Notes under the pieces: generated by a model
The model's input: only the letters and a program-made list of their open reading frames with translations
What the model was told of the DNA's origin: nothing
Databases searched by the model: none
Program-made: the position numbers and the translations under genes
In this document: in pieces, positions 30,768 through 38,640 of the stretch
How positions within the stretch are numbered: the stretch's first letter is position 1
Layout of the letters: each line of letters begins with the position of its first letter
Source of the DNA: Parcubacteria group bacterium
Lineage (GTDB): Bacteria > Patescibacteriota > Minisyncoccia > Moranbacterales > JAKLHP01
Reading direction: 5' to 3'
DNA: 40,724 nucleotides
Assembly: GCA_041657845.1 (NCBI GenBank)
Contig: JBBABD010000008.1
Span: 1 to 40,724, forward strand

Positions 30768-31097
30768 TTATCTATTATCTCCGCTTCCTTGCAATACTCC
30801 TCTTTCCATCCGGCTTAGCAATTTTTCAATATTCTTTTGGGCAATTTCATCCATCGATAATCCAAGTTCTGTTGCTAATTGCGCAACATACCAAAGCACA
30901 TCGCCCAGTTCTTTTTTTATTTCTTCCCTGGTTACATCGTCAATAATTCCGTCCTTATCCCGAATCACTTTTTTTATTTTTTCCGCCACTTCCCCTGCTT
31001 CTCCGGAAAGCCCCAAGGTCGGATACACAAAATTATTGTCCTTGTCAGGATACAAAGCTGTTTTTCTTGATTTTTCCTGATATTCTTTAAAATCCAT
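30768..31097 (-). CDS. MazG-like nucleotide pyrophosphohydrolase
   Basis: A 109-residue all-alpha NTP pyrophosphohydrolase-type protein. From ATG 31097 (MDFKEYQEKSRKTAL...), the metal-binding pattern is GLSGEAGEVAEKIKK (ExxE) followed by EEIKKELGDVLWYVAQLA (ExxD). An upstream extension to 31148 is translated GTCATTCC repeat and is excluded. Members clear non-canonical dNTPs or act as dUTPase/dCTPase-like enzymes, which would fit the neighbouring thymidylate genes. It is followed closely by gatB. Confidence 0.88.
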   Translation of the reverse strand: MDFKEYQEKSRKTALYPDKDNNFVYPTLGLSGEAGEVAEKIKKVIRDKDGIIDDVTREEIKKELGDVLWYVAQLATELGLSMDEIAQKNIEKLLSRMERGVLQGSGDNR

Positions 31098-31107
31098 TTT
31101 ATCTTTT

Positions 31108-31173
31108 GTCATTCCGGACTTGATCCGGAATCTAGAAAATTTACTCACTGGATTCCCGCTTTCGCGGGAATGA
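31108..31173. repeat. GTCATTCC-type inverted-repeat element
   Basis: Ends GTCATTCC/GGAATGAC with inner hairpins CCGGACTTGATCCGG and CCCGCTTTCGCGGG. Shorter relative of 19486-19597. It lies between tmk and the MazG-like gene and supplies a false N-terminus for the latter. Confidence 0.8.
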
Positions 31174-31185
31174 CATAATAAATAG

Positions 31186-31782
31186 TTACAACAAATTTTT
31201 CACAATTTTTCTAAGATCCCTTTGCACTTTATCAACTTTTTGATTGGCATTTATGACTTTCCAGCTATGAAGCCTCGAAAGCAAAAAATGAAAATTTTTG
31301 CAAATCTGAATTCTGTCCGCATCCATTTCGTTTCGATGATCTTTTTCAATGGCCGTATTAAATCTTTCGCCATGCATTAAAATTGATAAATCGGACTTAA
31401 ATAATTTTTCATTTATTTTTTCCAGATATTCCAAATCTCCTCCCCAAGTCAATCCCCAGGCAATTCCGGTTCCCAGATAATCTTCCGCCACAATCCATTC
31501 TCCGTTATTCAATCTTCTTTTTAATTCTTTTTCGTAGCGTTTGCGATTATCGGCATATTTTTTCTGAAGTTCGTGAGTAGAAAGCTCATTTTTGGCGCGG
31601 AATTTCGGATCGCGTAGGTATTTATAGATAAAAGACCCCTCCGGTTCCAGATCATAAATCGGATATTTCAATCTTGACGCGTTTTTCCCCTGCGCCTGCA
31701 AAAAAGCCACCAATCTTTCGGTTTGAGTTGTTTTGCCAATGCCGTTAGTACCGTAAATGGCAATAAATTTACCTCGTTTCAT
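31186..31782 (-). CDS. tmk: Thymidylate kinase-like protein
   Basis: P-loop nucleoside-monophosphate kinase, 198 residues. Walker A is GTNGIGKTTQTE at ~10-21, typical of Tmk. The base/phosphate-binding region reads VAEDYLGTGIAWGLTWGG where Tmk has the DRY...S..AYQ segment. A lid-like segment ERFNTAIEKDHRNEMD follows. It is somewhat divergent, so another dNMP kinase activity is possible. Position downstream of thyX and upstream of the MazG-like gene supports dTMP to dTDP phosphorylation. Confidence 0.8.
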   Translation of the reverse strand: MKRGKFIAIYGTNGIGKTTQTERLVAFLQAQGKNASRLKYPIYDLEPEGSFIYKYLRDPKFRAKNELSTHELQKKYADNRKRYEKELKRRLNNGEWIVAEDYLGTGIAWGLTWGGDLEYLEKINEKLFKSDLSILMHGERFNTAIEKDHRNEMDADRIQICKNFHFLLSRLHSWKVINANQKVDKVQRDLRKIVKNLL

Positions 31783-31810
31783 AAGCTGATTTTAGCATAG
31801 CCAAAGCAAA

Positions 31811-31850
31811 AATAAAAGAGCTGGCTATCTTTTGGAATTACCAGCCCTTT
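31811..31850 (-). terminator. Terminator between thyX and tmk
   Basis: AAAGGGCTGG and CCAGCTC form an imperfect stem on the minus strand, followed by TTTTATTTTT. Confidence 0.7.
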
Positions 31851-31860
31851 GTTATATTAG

Positions 31861-31966
31861 GACTTGCGCATTTAGCTATAACAAGTCGCTTCTCGGAGGT
31901 GCGATTCTAAATTTGTCCGTTATCGCACCGCGACAAGCGGTCTTGGCAGAGGTAAATGCGCAAGTC
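31861..31966. other. 106-bp perfect-ended inverted repeat (structured RNA or MITE)
   Basis: Ends GACTTGCGCATTTA (31861-31874) and TAAATGCGCAAGTC (31953-31966) are perfectly complementary. Inside, GTCGC/GCGAC (31885-31889 with 31930-31934) and GGTGCGAT/ATCGCACC (31898-31905 with 31922-31929) stack into one long interrupted hairpin. It is non-coding, 11 bases after the thyX stop and before its terminator. Confidence 0.75.
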
Positions 31967-31977
31967 AATTCTTAAAT

Positions 31978-33270
31978 TTATTTTTTCTCGGTAATATCTT
32001 GAAGTCCTCTTCTTGCATCCCAGTCATCCTGATCCAAGTCAGAATGGAGCGTTATACCTGGAAACATTTCCAGTAGCGACTGATTCATTTGATGGGCGAT
32101 TCTGCGAAGCGTTGGATGAACCGCTTTTCCGCTTCGCAGTTCTACCACATAAACCGCCGCCGGAAGCCCATAAGAAACTTTGCAGGGAACATTAAATCCT
32201 AAAGCAATGTAATATTGCAAATATTTCGGTTCCAAATCCATCTTGTTTATCCTTTCCGCTTGTCTCTCTATTAGTTCTTCTGCTTTGGCTCGTAAAGAAT
32301 CAGGAAGCTGCTTCAGATACCAGGAATTAAATCCGAATTTGGTGGTGAGAAGCGGCATCCGACAAACTCCGTTTCGATGGCGCTGGATATCGCGAAATGA
32401 TCCGAAGTCCATCAAAAATTCAAAAGTAACATTGCCCAGTTCGGAAAGAAAAGTAGGAAGATTAGTCTTGACCGGACGCCAGAAAATAATATCTTTGTAC
32501 TTTTGCAGTTCTCTGTTTTCGATGTTGGTGTAAGCTCTGAAAGCCGGATGATTTTCTGGATCAAAATAGTTATAGCTCTGCATCGAATATTTCCGATATT
32601 TTTCCTGATCTGGATATAACTCATGGCTGAAACTATGGGCATATTTTCCTTTAAGCTTAAGGAGTATTTCTTCCGCCAACGTGGAAACTTCTTCCACCGG
32701 ATGATGGCGAAGAAGCGACAGCTTGTCCCAAGCCTGGCGAAGATTAGTATGCCAACTAAGCTGAGTCGTGATTCCGGCCGGTAAAAATCCTCGTAAAATG
32801 TCAAAAGTTCTAGCCTTAATCGCTTTTTCATACATCCCTTCCTCTTCTTCCTCGCGTTTCGGATATTTTTCCTTAAGATGATTTTGAACTGCTTCTTGGC
32901 TGCTAATATAAAAATCCATCCAAGCATCTAAAATCTCCCTGGAATCTTCTGTCATCAGCGGATCAACAATCGGTTGTTTGGACATATCAATATACCTTGT
33001 GCTGGTTTCTTGCCCGGAATACAACTGCCAATCCTGGATGGCTTTGTCCGCTAAAATACTGATTCCTTCAATGAAAAGTGTTGTGCTTCCGCAATCGGCA
33101 ATACTAGAATGGCCGTATCCCACATAAAAACGCTCCATAAACTTTCCTGAACCGGTTTCTTTCACCTTGTTCACATGCTCCTCCACGCTGGAAGCACTTC
33201 GAGAATAAAGCGCCTGGAGCATCGCTGTGTCCTGCGGACTAAATTCATCGTAGACAAATATCTTTGACAT
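31978..33270 (-). CDS. thyX: FAD-dependent thymidylate synthase ThyX, duplicated-domain form
   Basis: Methylates dUMP to dTMP using CH2-THF, FAD and NADPH. At ~430 residues it is about twice a classical ThyX. The N-terminal half has YVGYGHSSIADCG and YSGQETSTRYIDMS, which match ThyX substrate-binding blocks but lack the RHR motif. The C-terminal half has IQRHRNGVCRMPL, the RHRx7S-like motif. The halves therefore look like diverged copies sharing the active-site parts. ATG 33270 matches the family start; a TTG at 33282 closer to the SD (AAAGGAGGG) is an alternative. It lies downstream of dCMP deaminase and a P-loop kinase. Confidence 0.9.
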   Translation of the reverse strand: MSKIFVYDEFSPQDTAMLQALYSRSASSVEEHVNKVKETGSGKFMERFYVGYGHSSIADCGSTTLFIEGISILADKAIQDWQLYSGQETSTRYIDMSKQPIVDPLMTEDSREILDAWMDFYISSQEAVQNHLKEKYPKREEEEEGMYEKAIKARTFDILRGFLPAGITTQLSWHTNLRQAWDKLSLLRHHPVEEVSTLAEEILLKLKGKYAHSFSHELYPDQEKYRKYSMQSYNYFDPENHPAFRAYTNIENRELQKYKDIIFWRPVKTNLPTFLSELGNVTFEFLMDFGSFRDIQRHRNGVCRMPLLTTKFGFNSWYLKQLPDSLRAKAEELIERQAERINKMDLEPKYLQYYIALGFNVPCKVSYGLPAAVYVVELRSGKAVHPTLRRIAHQMNQSLLEMFPGITLHSDLDQDDWDARRGLQDITEKK

Positions 33271-33312
33271 AAATTTAAGCAATCACCCTCCTTTAAGATT
33301 TTTAAAAAGTAC

Positions 33313-33867
33313 TTAATTTTTGCAACTTTCGATTATTTTGTCAACTTGTTCATGAAGATGGTTAAAATCTGCATCATTATCAATCACGAAGTCAGCATAG
33401 TTTTTAAGATCCTTAATCTGGAGTTCCGTTTCTAGATTATGTTCTTCCATAAATTTTTCAAAAGTCTTATTGTTGTCGTCTGTATTCTCTCCTCTCTTGA
33501 TAATGCGATCATAACAATTGTGTATATCCGCTTCAATATAGACAAACTTAAATTCCGGAATTTTTTTGAGATATTCAATGTCCGCCAGCCTCCTGATTCC
33601 ATCAATCACAATCACTTTATTCTCATCCTTTTTGACATCCTCCGCCATTACTTTGGCAAAAAGATCCTCGCCGAAATTTTGGCGAAGTATCGTAGACAAT
33701 GTTGCAACATTTTCTCTGGTCTGCTCTACGTATAATCTATTGGCGACATCCCTTAGCATCGTTGAAAAACGATAGGAGCTAGCCTGATATTTCTCTTTGA
33801 TGTGTTTTGCCGCTGTTCCTTTTCCGCAGGCCATCTCCCCGGCCAGACCGATAATGATTTTAGACAT
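33313..33867 (-). CDS. P-loop nucleotide kinase-like protein
   Basis: A 184-residue AAA/NMP-kinase-type ATPase. Walker A is GLAGEMACGKGTAAK at ~7-21. The central VIVIDGIRRLADIEYL resembles the Walker B/Asp region of dephospho-CoA kinase-like and phage deoxynucleoside monophosphate kinases. KRGENTDDN is lid-like. Substrate unknown. Its start lies 3 bases after the dCMP deaminase stop and its end ~43 bases before thyX, so dNMP phosphorylation is a reasonable guess. Confidence 0.8.
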   Translation of the reverse strand: MSKIIIGLAGEMACGKGTAAKHIKEKYQASSYRFSTMLRDVANRLYVEQTRENVATLSTILRQNFGEDLFAKVMAEDVKKDENKVIVIDGIRRLADIEYLKKIPEFKFVYIEADIHNCYDRIIKRGENTDDNNKTFEKFMEEHNLETELQIKDLKNYADFVIDNDADFNHLHEQVDKIIESCKN

Positions 33868-33870
33868 TTT

Positions 33871-34359
33871 TTATTTTTTCTTAAAAATTAAATCATACTT
33901 AGGTTCGTATTTTCTATATTTTATTCCGGCCATATTGAGCATCCTCCTGGAAACTTTCCACTCGTCTCTATCATGATATTTGTCATCTTCATAGATTATT
34001 TCTTTTATTCCTCTTTGAATTATTACTTTTGCGCACTCATTGCAAGGGAATAAGCCACAGTATAATCTTGTTCCTTCGGTTGGAGCGTTAGCATTAAGAA
34101 TCGCGTTTGCTTCCGCATGGACAATGTAGGGATATTTTATGTCATAAAAATTTTTCGAATTTTTAGACCAAGGCAATTTATCATCCGAACACCCTCTAGG
34201 AAAACCATTGTATCCCATTCCTACAATAATATTTTTGTCATTCACGATACAGGCACCTGTTTGAGTAACAGGATCTTTGGATCGTTGAGCGATTATACGA
34301 CATAATTGTATAAATGTTTCGTCCCAAGAAAAATATTTTTTTCTTTTATCTTTTTTCAT
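33871..34359 (-). CDS. dCMP deaminase (ComEB-like)
   Basis: Zinc-dependent conversion of dCMP to dUMP, the ThyX substrate. From ATG 34359 (MKKDKRKKYFSWDE...) the 162-residue protein has VGMGYNGFPRGCSDD, the zinc/catalytic HAEANAIL and FPCNECAKVIIQRGI, a set characteristic of the dCMP/ComEB branch. The RSKDPVTQTGACIV substrate loop is also typical. A longer frame to 34383 has no support. It is followed 3 bases later by a P-loop kinase and then thyX. Confidence 0.92.
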   Translation of the reverse strand: MKKDKRKKYFSWDETFIQLCRIIAQRSKDPVTQTGACIVNDKNIIVGMGYNGFPRGCSDDKLPWSKNSKNFYDIKYPYIVHAEANAILNANAPTEGTRLYCGLFPCNECAKVIIQRGIKEIIYEDDKYHDRDEWKVSRRMLNMAGIKYRKYEPKYDLIFKKK

Positions 34360-34414
34360 ATTATTTAATTTTAGAGCTAACAACTTTCAATATATTATTT
34401 TCATCAACAATATA

Positions 34415-35077
34415 CTAGCCCTTTTTAATTGCAATTTCTTTCATTTGTTCCTCAAAAGGCTTGTAAACAAATGAGATGTCCATATTTGAAAGCATATTAA
34501 CATCTCCTGTAGAATCCCCGAATCTAATCTTATCACAATTTTCCATATCCTCCACCAGACTTCGAATCAATTTTTCCTTCTCGTCAAAGTGCAAAAATTT
34601 GTTCACCTTTCCAGTATACACTTCATTTTTAATTTCAAGTTCAGATGAGTACGAATGCTTGATGCCTAGATAATCTGCTATTAATTTAACAGAAGAGTTT
34701 ATCGATCCAGTAATCAGATAAATTTCATATTTTCTTCCTTTTAATAATTTCAATAAATTGTTAACCCATGAAAAAAACTTTCCGTTTTCTTCCAAAAATA
34801 ATCTATTCCACTCACTTACTGTCTCGCGATCTTTTCCTTTTAAAGCTTCAGCGGATAAAACTATTGCTCTTTCACATAATTCTTTGTAATCAACTTTTTT
34901 AGAATCAAATAATTTTAGTATTTCATCATGTTTTTCAATTATCGATTTATATGTAAATCCCTTTTCTGCCAAAAAAAGATAAAAAGAAGAAGTTGTGTAT
35001 CCATCGTAAAGCGTACCATCTAAATCAAAGAATGCGTATTTTTTCATAGCAACCATCGGCTTGTTACTTTTTATCAT
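34415..35077 (-). CDS. HAD-IB family phosphatase (SerB-like)
   Basis: A haloacid-dehalogenase phosphatase of 220 residues if ATG 35077 is used; this start overlaps the glyA stop (ATGA), favouring coupled translation. A start at 35044 (MKKYAFFDLDGTL) is also possible. Motif I is FDLDGTLYDGYT, motif II ITGS near residue 137, and motif IV FGDSTGDVNML near 192, with a helical cap between I and II as in phosphoserine phosphatase. Substrate not certain. Coupling to glyA would fit serine/glycine metabolism; nucleotide dephosphorylation is the alternative. Confidence 0.85.
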   Translation of the reverse strand: MIKSNKPMVAMKKYAFFDLDGTLYDGYTTSSFYLFLAEKGFTYKSIIEKHDEILKLFDSKKVDYKELCERAIVLSAEALKGKDRETVSEWNRLFLEENGKFFSWVNNLLKLLKGRKYEIYLITGSINSSVKLIADYLGIKHSYSSELEIKNEVYTGKVNKFLHFDEKEKLIRSLVEDMENCDKIRFGDSTGDVNMLSNMDISFVYKPFEEQMKEIAIKKG

Positions 35078-36318
35078 TTAAGATTTTTATACAAAGGAAA
35101 TTTTTTGCAAAGTTTGATAACTTCTGTGTGAAGTTTTTTCAAATATTTTTCGTCTTGATGGTTTTCAATTGCGTCGTTTATCCATTTGGAAATTATTCGC
35201 ACTTCCTTTTCTTTCATTCCTCGGGTGGTGATAGCCGGCACTCCGATGCGGACACCGCTCGGATCAAATGGACTTCTTGGATCATCCGGAATCATATTTT
35301 TGTTAAGCGTAATTCCAATCTTATCCAGCGCCATTTCCGCTTCTTTTCCAGAAACGCCCTTTGAACCAAAAACATCTACCAGGACCATATGATTATCCGT
35401 TCCGCCAAACATTAATTTGAATCCATATTTCTTAAGTTCCTGCTCCAAAACTTTGGCATTTTTGAGAATCTGTCTGGCATAAATTTTAAAGGATGGCTTC
35501 AACGCTTCACCGAAGGCTACGACTTTAGCTGCAATATTATTCATATGCGGTCCGCCCTGAAATCCGGGAAAAGTCGCTTTATCGATTGCTTTGGCGTATT
35601 TTTCTTTGCAAAGTATCATTCCTCCTCGCGGTCCGCGAAGAGTCTTGTGGGTAGTAGTTGTTACAATGTCAAAATAGGGAACCGGATTAGGAATGGCTTT
35701 TCCGGCAATGAGTCCCGCGATGTGAGCAATGTCAATCATAGTGATCGCTCCCACCTTCTGAGCGATTTCCTGGAATTTCCGGTAATTTAGTTGCCTTGTA
35801 TAAGCCGAAAAACCGGCTAAAATCAGTTTTGGTTTCTCTTTGATGGCCATTTTTTCCAGTTCCACATAATCAATTTTCCCCGATTTGTCCGTCTTATATC
35901 CGATAAAATTATATATTTGCGCTGAAAGTGTTACTGGATGTCCATGAGTCAGATGTCCTCCATGCGAAAGGTCCATGCCTAATATTTTGTCTCCTGGCTT
36001 CAAAACTGCGCTATAGGCAATCATATTAGCCGGAGCGCCCGATAGTGGCTGAACATTTACATGCTCGGCCCCGAAAAGCTTTTTAGCTCTTTCGATCGCC
36101 AACTTTTCCACCACATCGGTATACATCTGCCCCCCATAATAGCGGCGTCCCGGATAGCCTTCGGAATACTTATTGGTAAAAACTGTCCCCAAAGTTTCCA
36201 GAACCGCCTCGGAAACATAGTTTTCGGATGCAATAAGTTCCATCCCTTCCTGCTGGCGCTTTATTTCTCCTAAAATAGCTTTATATACCTGAGGATCTTG
36301 TTTTTTTATGTGTTTCAT
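35074..36318 (-). CDS. glyA: Serine hydroxymethyltransferase
   Basis: PLP enzyme converting serine and THF to glycine and CH2-THF. ATG 36318 gives a 414-residue protein. Family marks are QEGMELIASENYVSEAV, the YPGRRYYGG block, HGGHLTHG, and the PLP lysine in TTTHKTLRGPRGG near residue 225. Full length. It heads the minus-strand cluster HAD, dCMP deaminase, kinase, thyX, so it can supply CH2-THF to ThyX. An upstream TTG in frame is ignored. Confidence 0.97.
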   Translation of the reverse strand: MKHIKKQDPQVYKAILGEIKRQQEGMELIASENYVSEAVLETLGTVFTNKYSEGYPGRRYYGGQMYTDVVEKLAIERAKKLFGAEHVNVQPLSGAPANMIAYSAVLKPGDKILGMDLSHGGHLTHGHPVTLSAQIYNFIGYKTDKSGKIDYVELEKMAIKEKPKLILAGFSAYTRQLNYRKFQEIAQKVGAITMIDIAHIAGLIAGKAIPNPVPYFDIVTTTTHKTLRGPRGGMILCKEKYAKAIDKATFPGFQGGPHMNNIAAKVVAFGEALKPSFKIYARQILKNAKVLEQELKKYGFKLMFGGTDNHMVLVDVFGSKGVSGKEAEMALDKIGITLNKNMIPDDPRSPFDPSGVRIGVPAITTRGMKEKEVRIISKWINDAIENHQDEKYLKKLHTEVIKLCKKFPLYKNLK

Positions 36319-36374
36319 ATTCAAAGTTAAAAAATAAGTGCTTTTCTATTTTATTATTTTTTACTTTTAAAGTC

Positions 36375-36402
36375 AAAAAAAACGCCCCCAAGGGGCGTTT
36401 TC
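36375..36402 (-). terminator. Terminator of the secE-nusG-rplK-rplA operon
   Basis: AACGCCCC and GGGCGTT around TTGG, followed by eight T on the minus strand. Confidence 0.92.
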
Positions 36403-36407
36403 GAAAT

Positions 36408-37088
36408 TTATCCAATGATGATTTTCACTCCCGGACCCATAGTTGAACAGATAGATATTCCGATAATATATTTTCCTTTCAATGTTTGAGGCTTGGCTTT
36501 TTGAAGAGCTTCTAAAAAGACTGTAATATTTTCCTTAAGTTTATTTTCATCAAAAGAAATCTTTCCGATCACTTGATGAATATTTGATCCGTCGTCATTT
36601 TTGAAACTCACTTTTCCTTTTTTCAGCATTTCTACAGTTTCTTTAATCTTGTCCGTCACTGTTTCAGTTTTCGGACTTGGCATGAGTCCCCTTGGCCCAA
36701 GGATTTTGGCTACTTGAGCGAGTTTGGGCATCATTTCCGGAGTAGCGACCAAAATATCAAAATTACCAAATTTATTATTTTTAATTTTTTCGATTATTTC
36801 TTCTCCCGCAACCACGTCTGCTCCGGCATCTTTAGCTTCCTTGGCTTTGGTTGAAGTGATAACTGCCACTTTTTTGGTTTTTCCGGTTCCGTGCGGAAGC
36901 ACTACCGCGCCTCGAACTTGCTGTTCGCCTTTTTTCGGATCAATCGCCATTTTTACATGAATTTCTACCGATTCATCAAATTTGGCAATCTTGTTTTCTT
37001 TGATAATTTTTACCGCCTCTTCGATTGTATACTTTTTATCTTTTTCTACTTTCTCGAAAGCCTGTTTGTACTTTTTTCCTCTAAACAT
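36408..37088 (-). CDS. rplA: 50S ribosomal protein L1 (uL1)
   Basis: Large-subunit stalk protein and translational repressor in many bacteria. The 226-residue protein has the signature IKFD-type N-terminus, GAVVLPHGTGKTKKVAV, and ATPEMMPKLAQVAKILGPRGLMPSPKTETV, ending with GKYIIGISICSTMGPGVKI. Full length. Last gene of the secE-nusG-rplK-rplA operon. Its presence is useful taxonomically because some CPR lineages lack L1. Confidence 0.97.
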   Translation of the reverse strand: MFRGKKYKQAFEKVEKDKKYTIEEAVKIIKENKIAKFDESVEIHVKMAIDPKKGEQQVRGAVVLPHGTGKTKKVAVITSTKAKEAKDAGADVVAGEEIIEKIKNNKFGNFDILVATPEMMPKLAQVAKILGPRGLMPSPKTETVTDKIKETVEMLKKGKVSFKNDDGSNIHQVIGKISFDENKLKENITVFLEALQKAKPQTLKGKYIIGISICSTMGPGVKIIIG

Positions 37089-37165
37089 AAGATTTTTTGT
37101 GGTACAAATGAACTACATAATTAAATGCATAATTCTCCCACTTAAGTTAGTTAATTTATTAATCT

Positions 37166-37203
37166 AAAATTCGTATATTCGTAAAAGATTCGTAATTCGT
37201 GGG
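37166..37203. repeat. ATTCGTA heptamer array between rplK and rplA
   Basis: Plus-strand units ATTCGTA, ATTCGTA, GATTCGTA, ATTCGTGGG. Nearly the same block lies at 37694-37741. Confidence 0.75.
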
Positions 37204-37205
37204 AA

Positions 37206-37628
37206 TCATTCCACTTTAATTCCCATGCTTCTAGCTGTTCCCTCAACAATTTTCATAGCCTGTTCAATATCGTTGGCATTTAAATCTTCCATTTTGGTTT
37301 CCGCAATTTCTTTCACTTGCTCCTTGGTAATTTTTCCTACTTTATTTTTCAGTGGATTGCCTGAACCTTTTTCCACTTTGGCTGCTTTTTTGATAAGCTC
37401 GGCGGCCGGTGCTGTTTTCATAATAAAATCGAAAGTCCGATCCTCGAAAACAGTAATTTCAACCGGAACAATATCGCCATTCTTACTTTGAGTAGCTGCG
37501 TTAAAGCGAGTACAAAAATCTTGAATATTTAACCCGTGCTGTCCTAAGGCTGGTCCAACTGGAGGAGCCGGATTCGCCCGTCCGCCAGGGATTTGAAGTT
37601 TGATGATTGTTTTAATTTTCTTTGCCAT
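37206..37628 (-). CDS. rplK: 50S ribosomal protein L11 (uL11)
   Basis: Binds 23S rRNA at the GTPase centre. The 140-residue protein has the canonical IKLQIPGGRANPAPPVGPALGQHG near the N-terminus and the C-terminal RNA-binding block DLNANDIEQAMKIVEGTARSMGIKVE. Full length and in the expected order after nusG. It is separated from both neighbours by similar ATTCGTA repeat blocks. Confidence 0.97.
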   Translation of the reverse strand: MAKKIKTIIKLQIPGGRANPAPPVGPALGQHGLNIQDFCTRFNAATQSKNGDIVPVEITVFEDRTFDFIMKTAPAAELIKKAAKVEKGSGNPLKNKVGKITKEQVKEIAETKMEDLNANDIEQAMKIVEGTARSMGIKVE

Positions 37629-37693
37629 AATTTATTGATTGATTCCGAGAAGCAATTGTTTGTAAACAATATCAGAATCAGCTATATAACAAT

Positions 37694-37741
37694 TTATAAA
37701 ATAAAATTTGTATATTCGTACTAGATTCGTAATTCGTGGGA
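37694..37741. repeat. ATTCGTA heptamer array between nusG and rplK
   Basis: Second copy of the block at 37166-37203, ending ATTCGTAATTCGTGGGA just after the nusG stop. Confidence 0.75.
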
Positions 37742-38287
37742 TTAAATTTTGTGAATCTGCAGAAAGTCAATTTCTACCGGCGTTTCTCTTCCAAAAACAG
37801 AAATTAGCACCTTCACCTTTCCTTTTTCTTCGTTTATTTCTTGAACTTTTCCGTCAAAATCTTTAAATGGTCCGTCAACTAGTTTCACTGCATCGCCTTC
37901 TTGAACATCAATCTTATATTTCGGCTCATCAACTCCCATTCTCTTCTTGAGTGCCTCGATTTCCCTCGGATCAACCGGAGTAGGAGTGGTTCCGAGTCCA
38001 ATAAACCCGGTAACATTAGGGGTGTTTCGAACCACATACCAAGAAGCGTCGGTTACAATCATTTCTACCAATACATATCCCGGATAAACTCTTTCTTCTA
38101 CCACTATTCTTTTTCCGGCTTTAATCTTTATTTTCTTTTCTTTGGGAACCATTACATCGAAAATTGAATCCTGCATATCCATCGATTCAATTCTTTGTTT
38201 CAAGTTTCGAGCCACATTGTCTTCATAACCCGAATAGGTGTGAAGAACATACCAAGCCCGTCCATGATGTTGTGTTTGCTTTGCCAT
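37742..38287 (-). CDS. nusG: Transcription termination/antitermination factor NusG
   Basis: RNA-polymerase-bound elongation factor. From ATG 38287 (MAKQTQHHGRAWYVLHTYSG...) the 181-residue protein has the NGN domain, including YPGYVLVEMI and VRNTPNVTGFIG, and the C-terminal KOW motif AVKLVDGPFKDFDGKVQEI. The in-frame extension to 38338 is leader hairpin sequence and is rejected. The start codon is the 3' end of a 9-bp hairpin in a leader homologous to that of nusB. It lies between secE and rplK in the usual order. Confidence 0.97.
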   Translation of the reverse strand: MAKQTQHHGRAWYVLHTYSGYEDNVARNLKQRIESMDMQDSIFDVMVPKEKKIKIKAGKRIVVEERVYPGYVLVEMIVTDASWYVVRNTPNVTGFIGLGTTPTPVDPREIEALKKRMGVDEPKYKIDVQEGDAVKLVDGPFKDFDGKVQEINEEKGKVKVLISVFGRETPVEIDFLQIHKI

Positions 38288-38446
38288 TTTTGTCCGCGAG
38301 CGAAGCGAGTGGCTACAAAAATGAGCATCCCGCATCAATTCGCTATATTACTATATTTTAATTTTAAATTAAGCCGTAGGCGTTTCCGCACATCAAACCC
38401 TTAAATTACATCGAACTACATCGGAATTGATGCTGGGACGCCCTCC
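38288..38446 (-). promoter_or_regulatory. Structured leader of nusG, homologous to the nusB leader
   Basis: A long-range helix joins CCC-A-GCATCAATTC (38437-38424) to GAATTGATGC-GGG (38341-38329), extendable by four outer pairs. A second helix joins CATTTTTGT (38323-38315) to ACAAAAATG (38293-38285), enclosing the AUG. A GCC-TAC-GGC hairpin and an AATTTAAAAT block are shared with the nusB leader. Differences in both helices are compensatory. Confidence 0.8.
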
Positions 38447-38629
38447 TTATTTAATAAATCCTTTTAATATCTGTCCAAAAAGATAATCCAAGCTTCCCAA
38501 AAATGCCGCTACGGATAGGCTTAAACCAACTACAATTAGAGTATAGTTGATAGTCTGTTTCTTGGTAGGCCAATTAACTTTGGTCATCTCAATCTTCGCT
38601 TCTTTAAAAAATGTGATAATTTTATTCAT
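38447..38629 (-). CDS. secE: Preprotein translocase subunit SecE
   Basis: Essential component of the SecYEG channel. The 60-residue protein is the minimal single-helix form. The amphipathic FFKEAKIEMTKVNWPTKKQT is diagnostic and is followed by one membrane segment (TLIVVGLSLSVAAFLGSLDYLF). It lies upstream of nusG as in most bacteria. Upstream lies only a small hairpin and then the insertion sequence. Confidence 0.95.
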   Translation of the reverse strand: MNKIITFFKEAKIEMTKVNWPTKKQTINYTLIVVGLSLSVAAFLGSLDYLFGQILKGFIK

Positions 38630-38640
38630 AGATTTGAGCT

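Noticed and set aside
31098..31148. Longer MazG-like N-terminus
   Set aside because: It is encoded by a GTCATTCC repeat and does not match the family.
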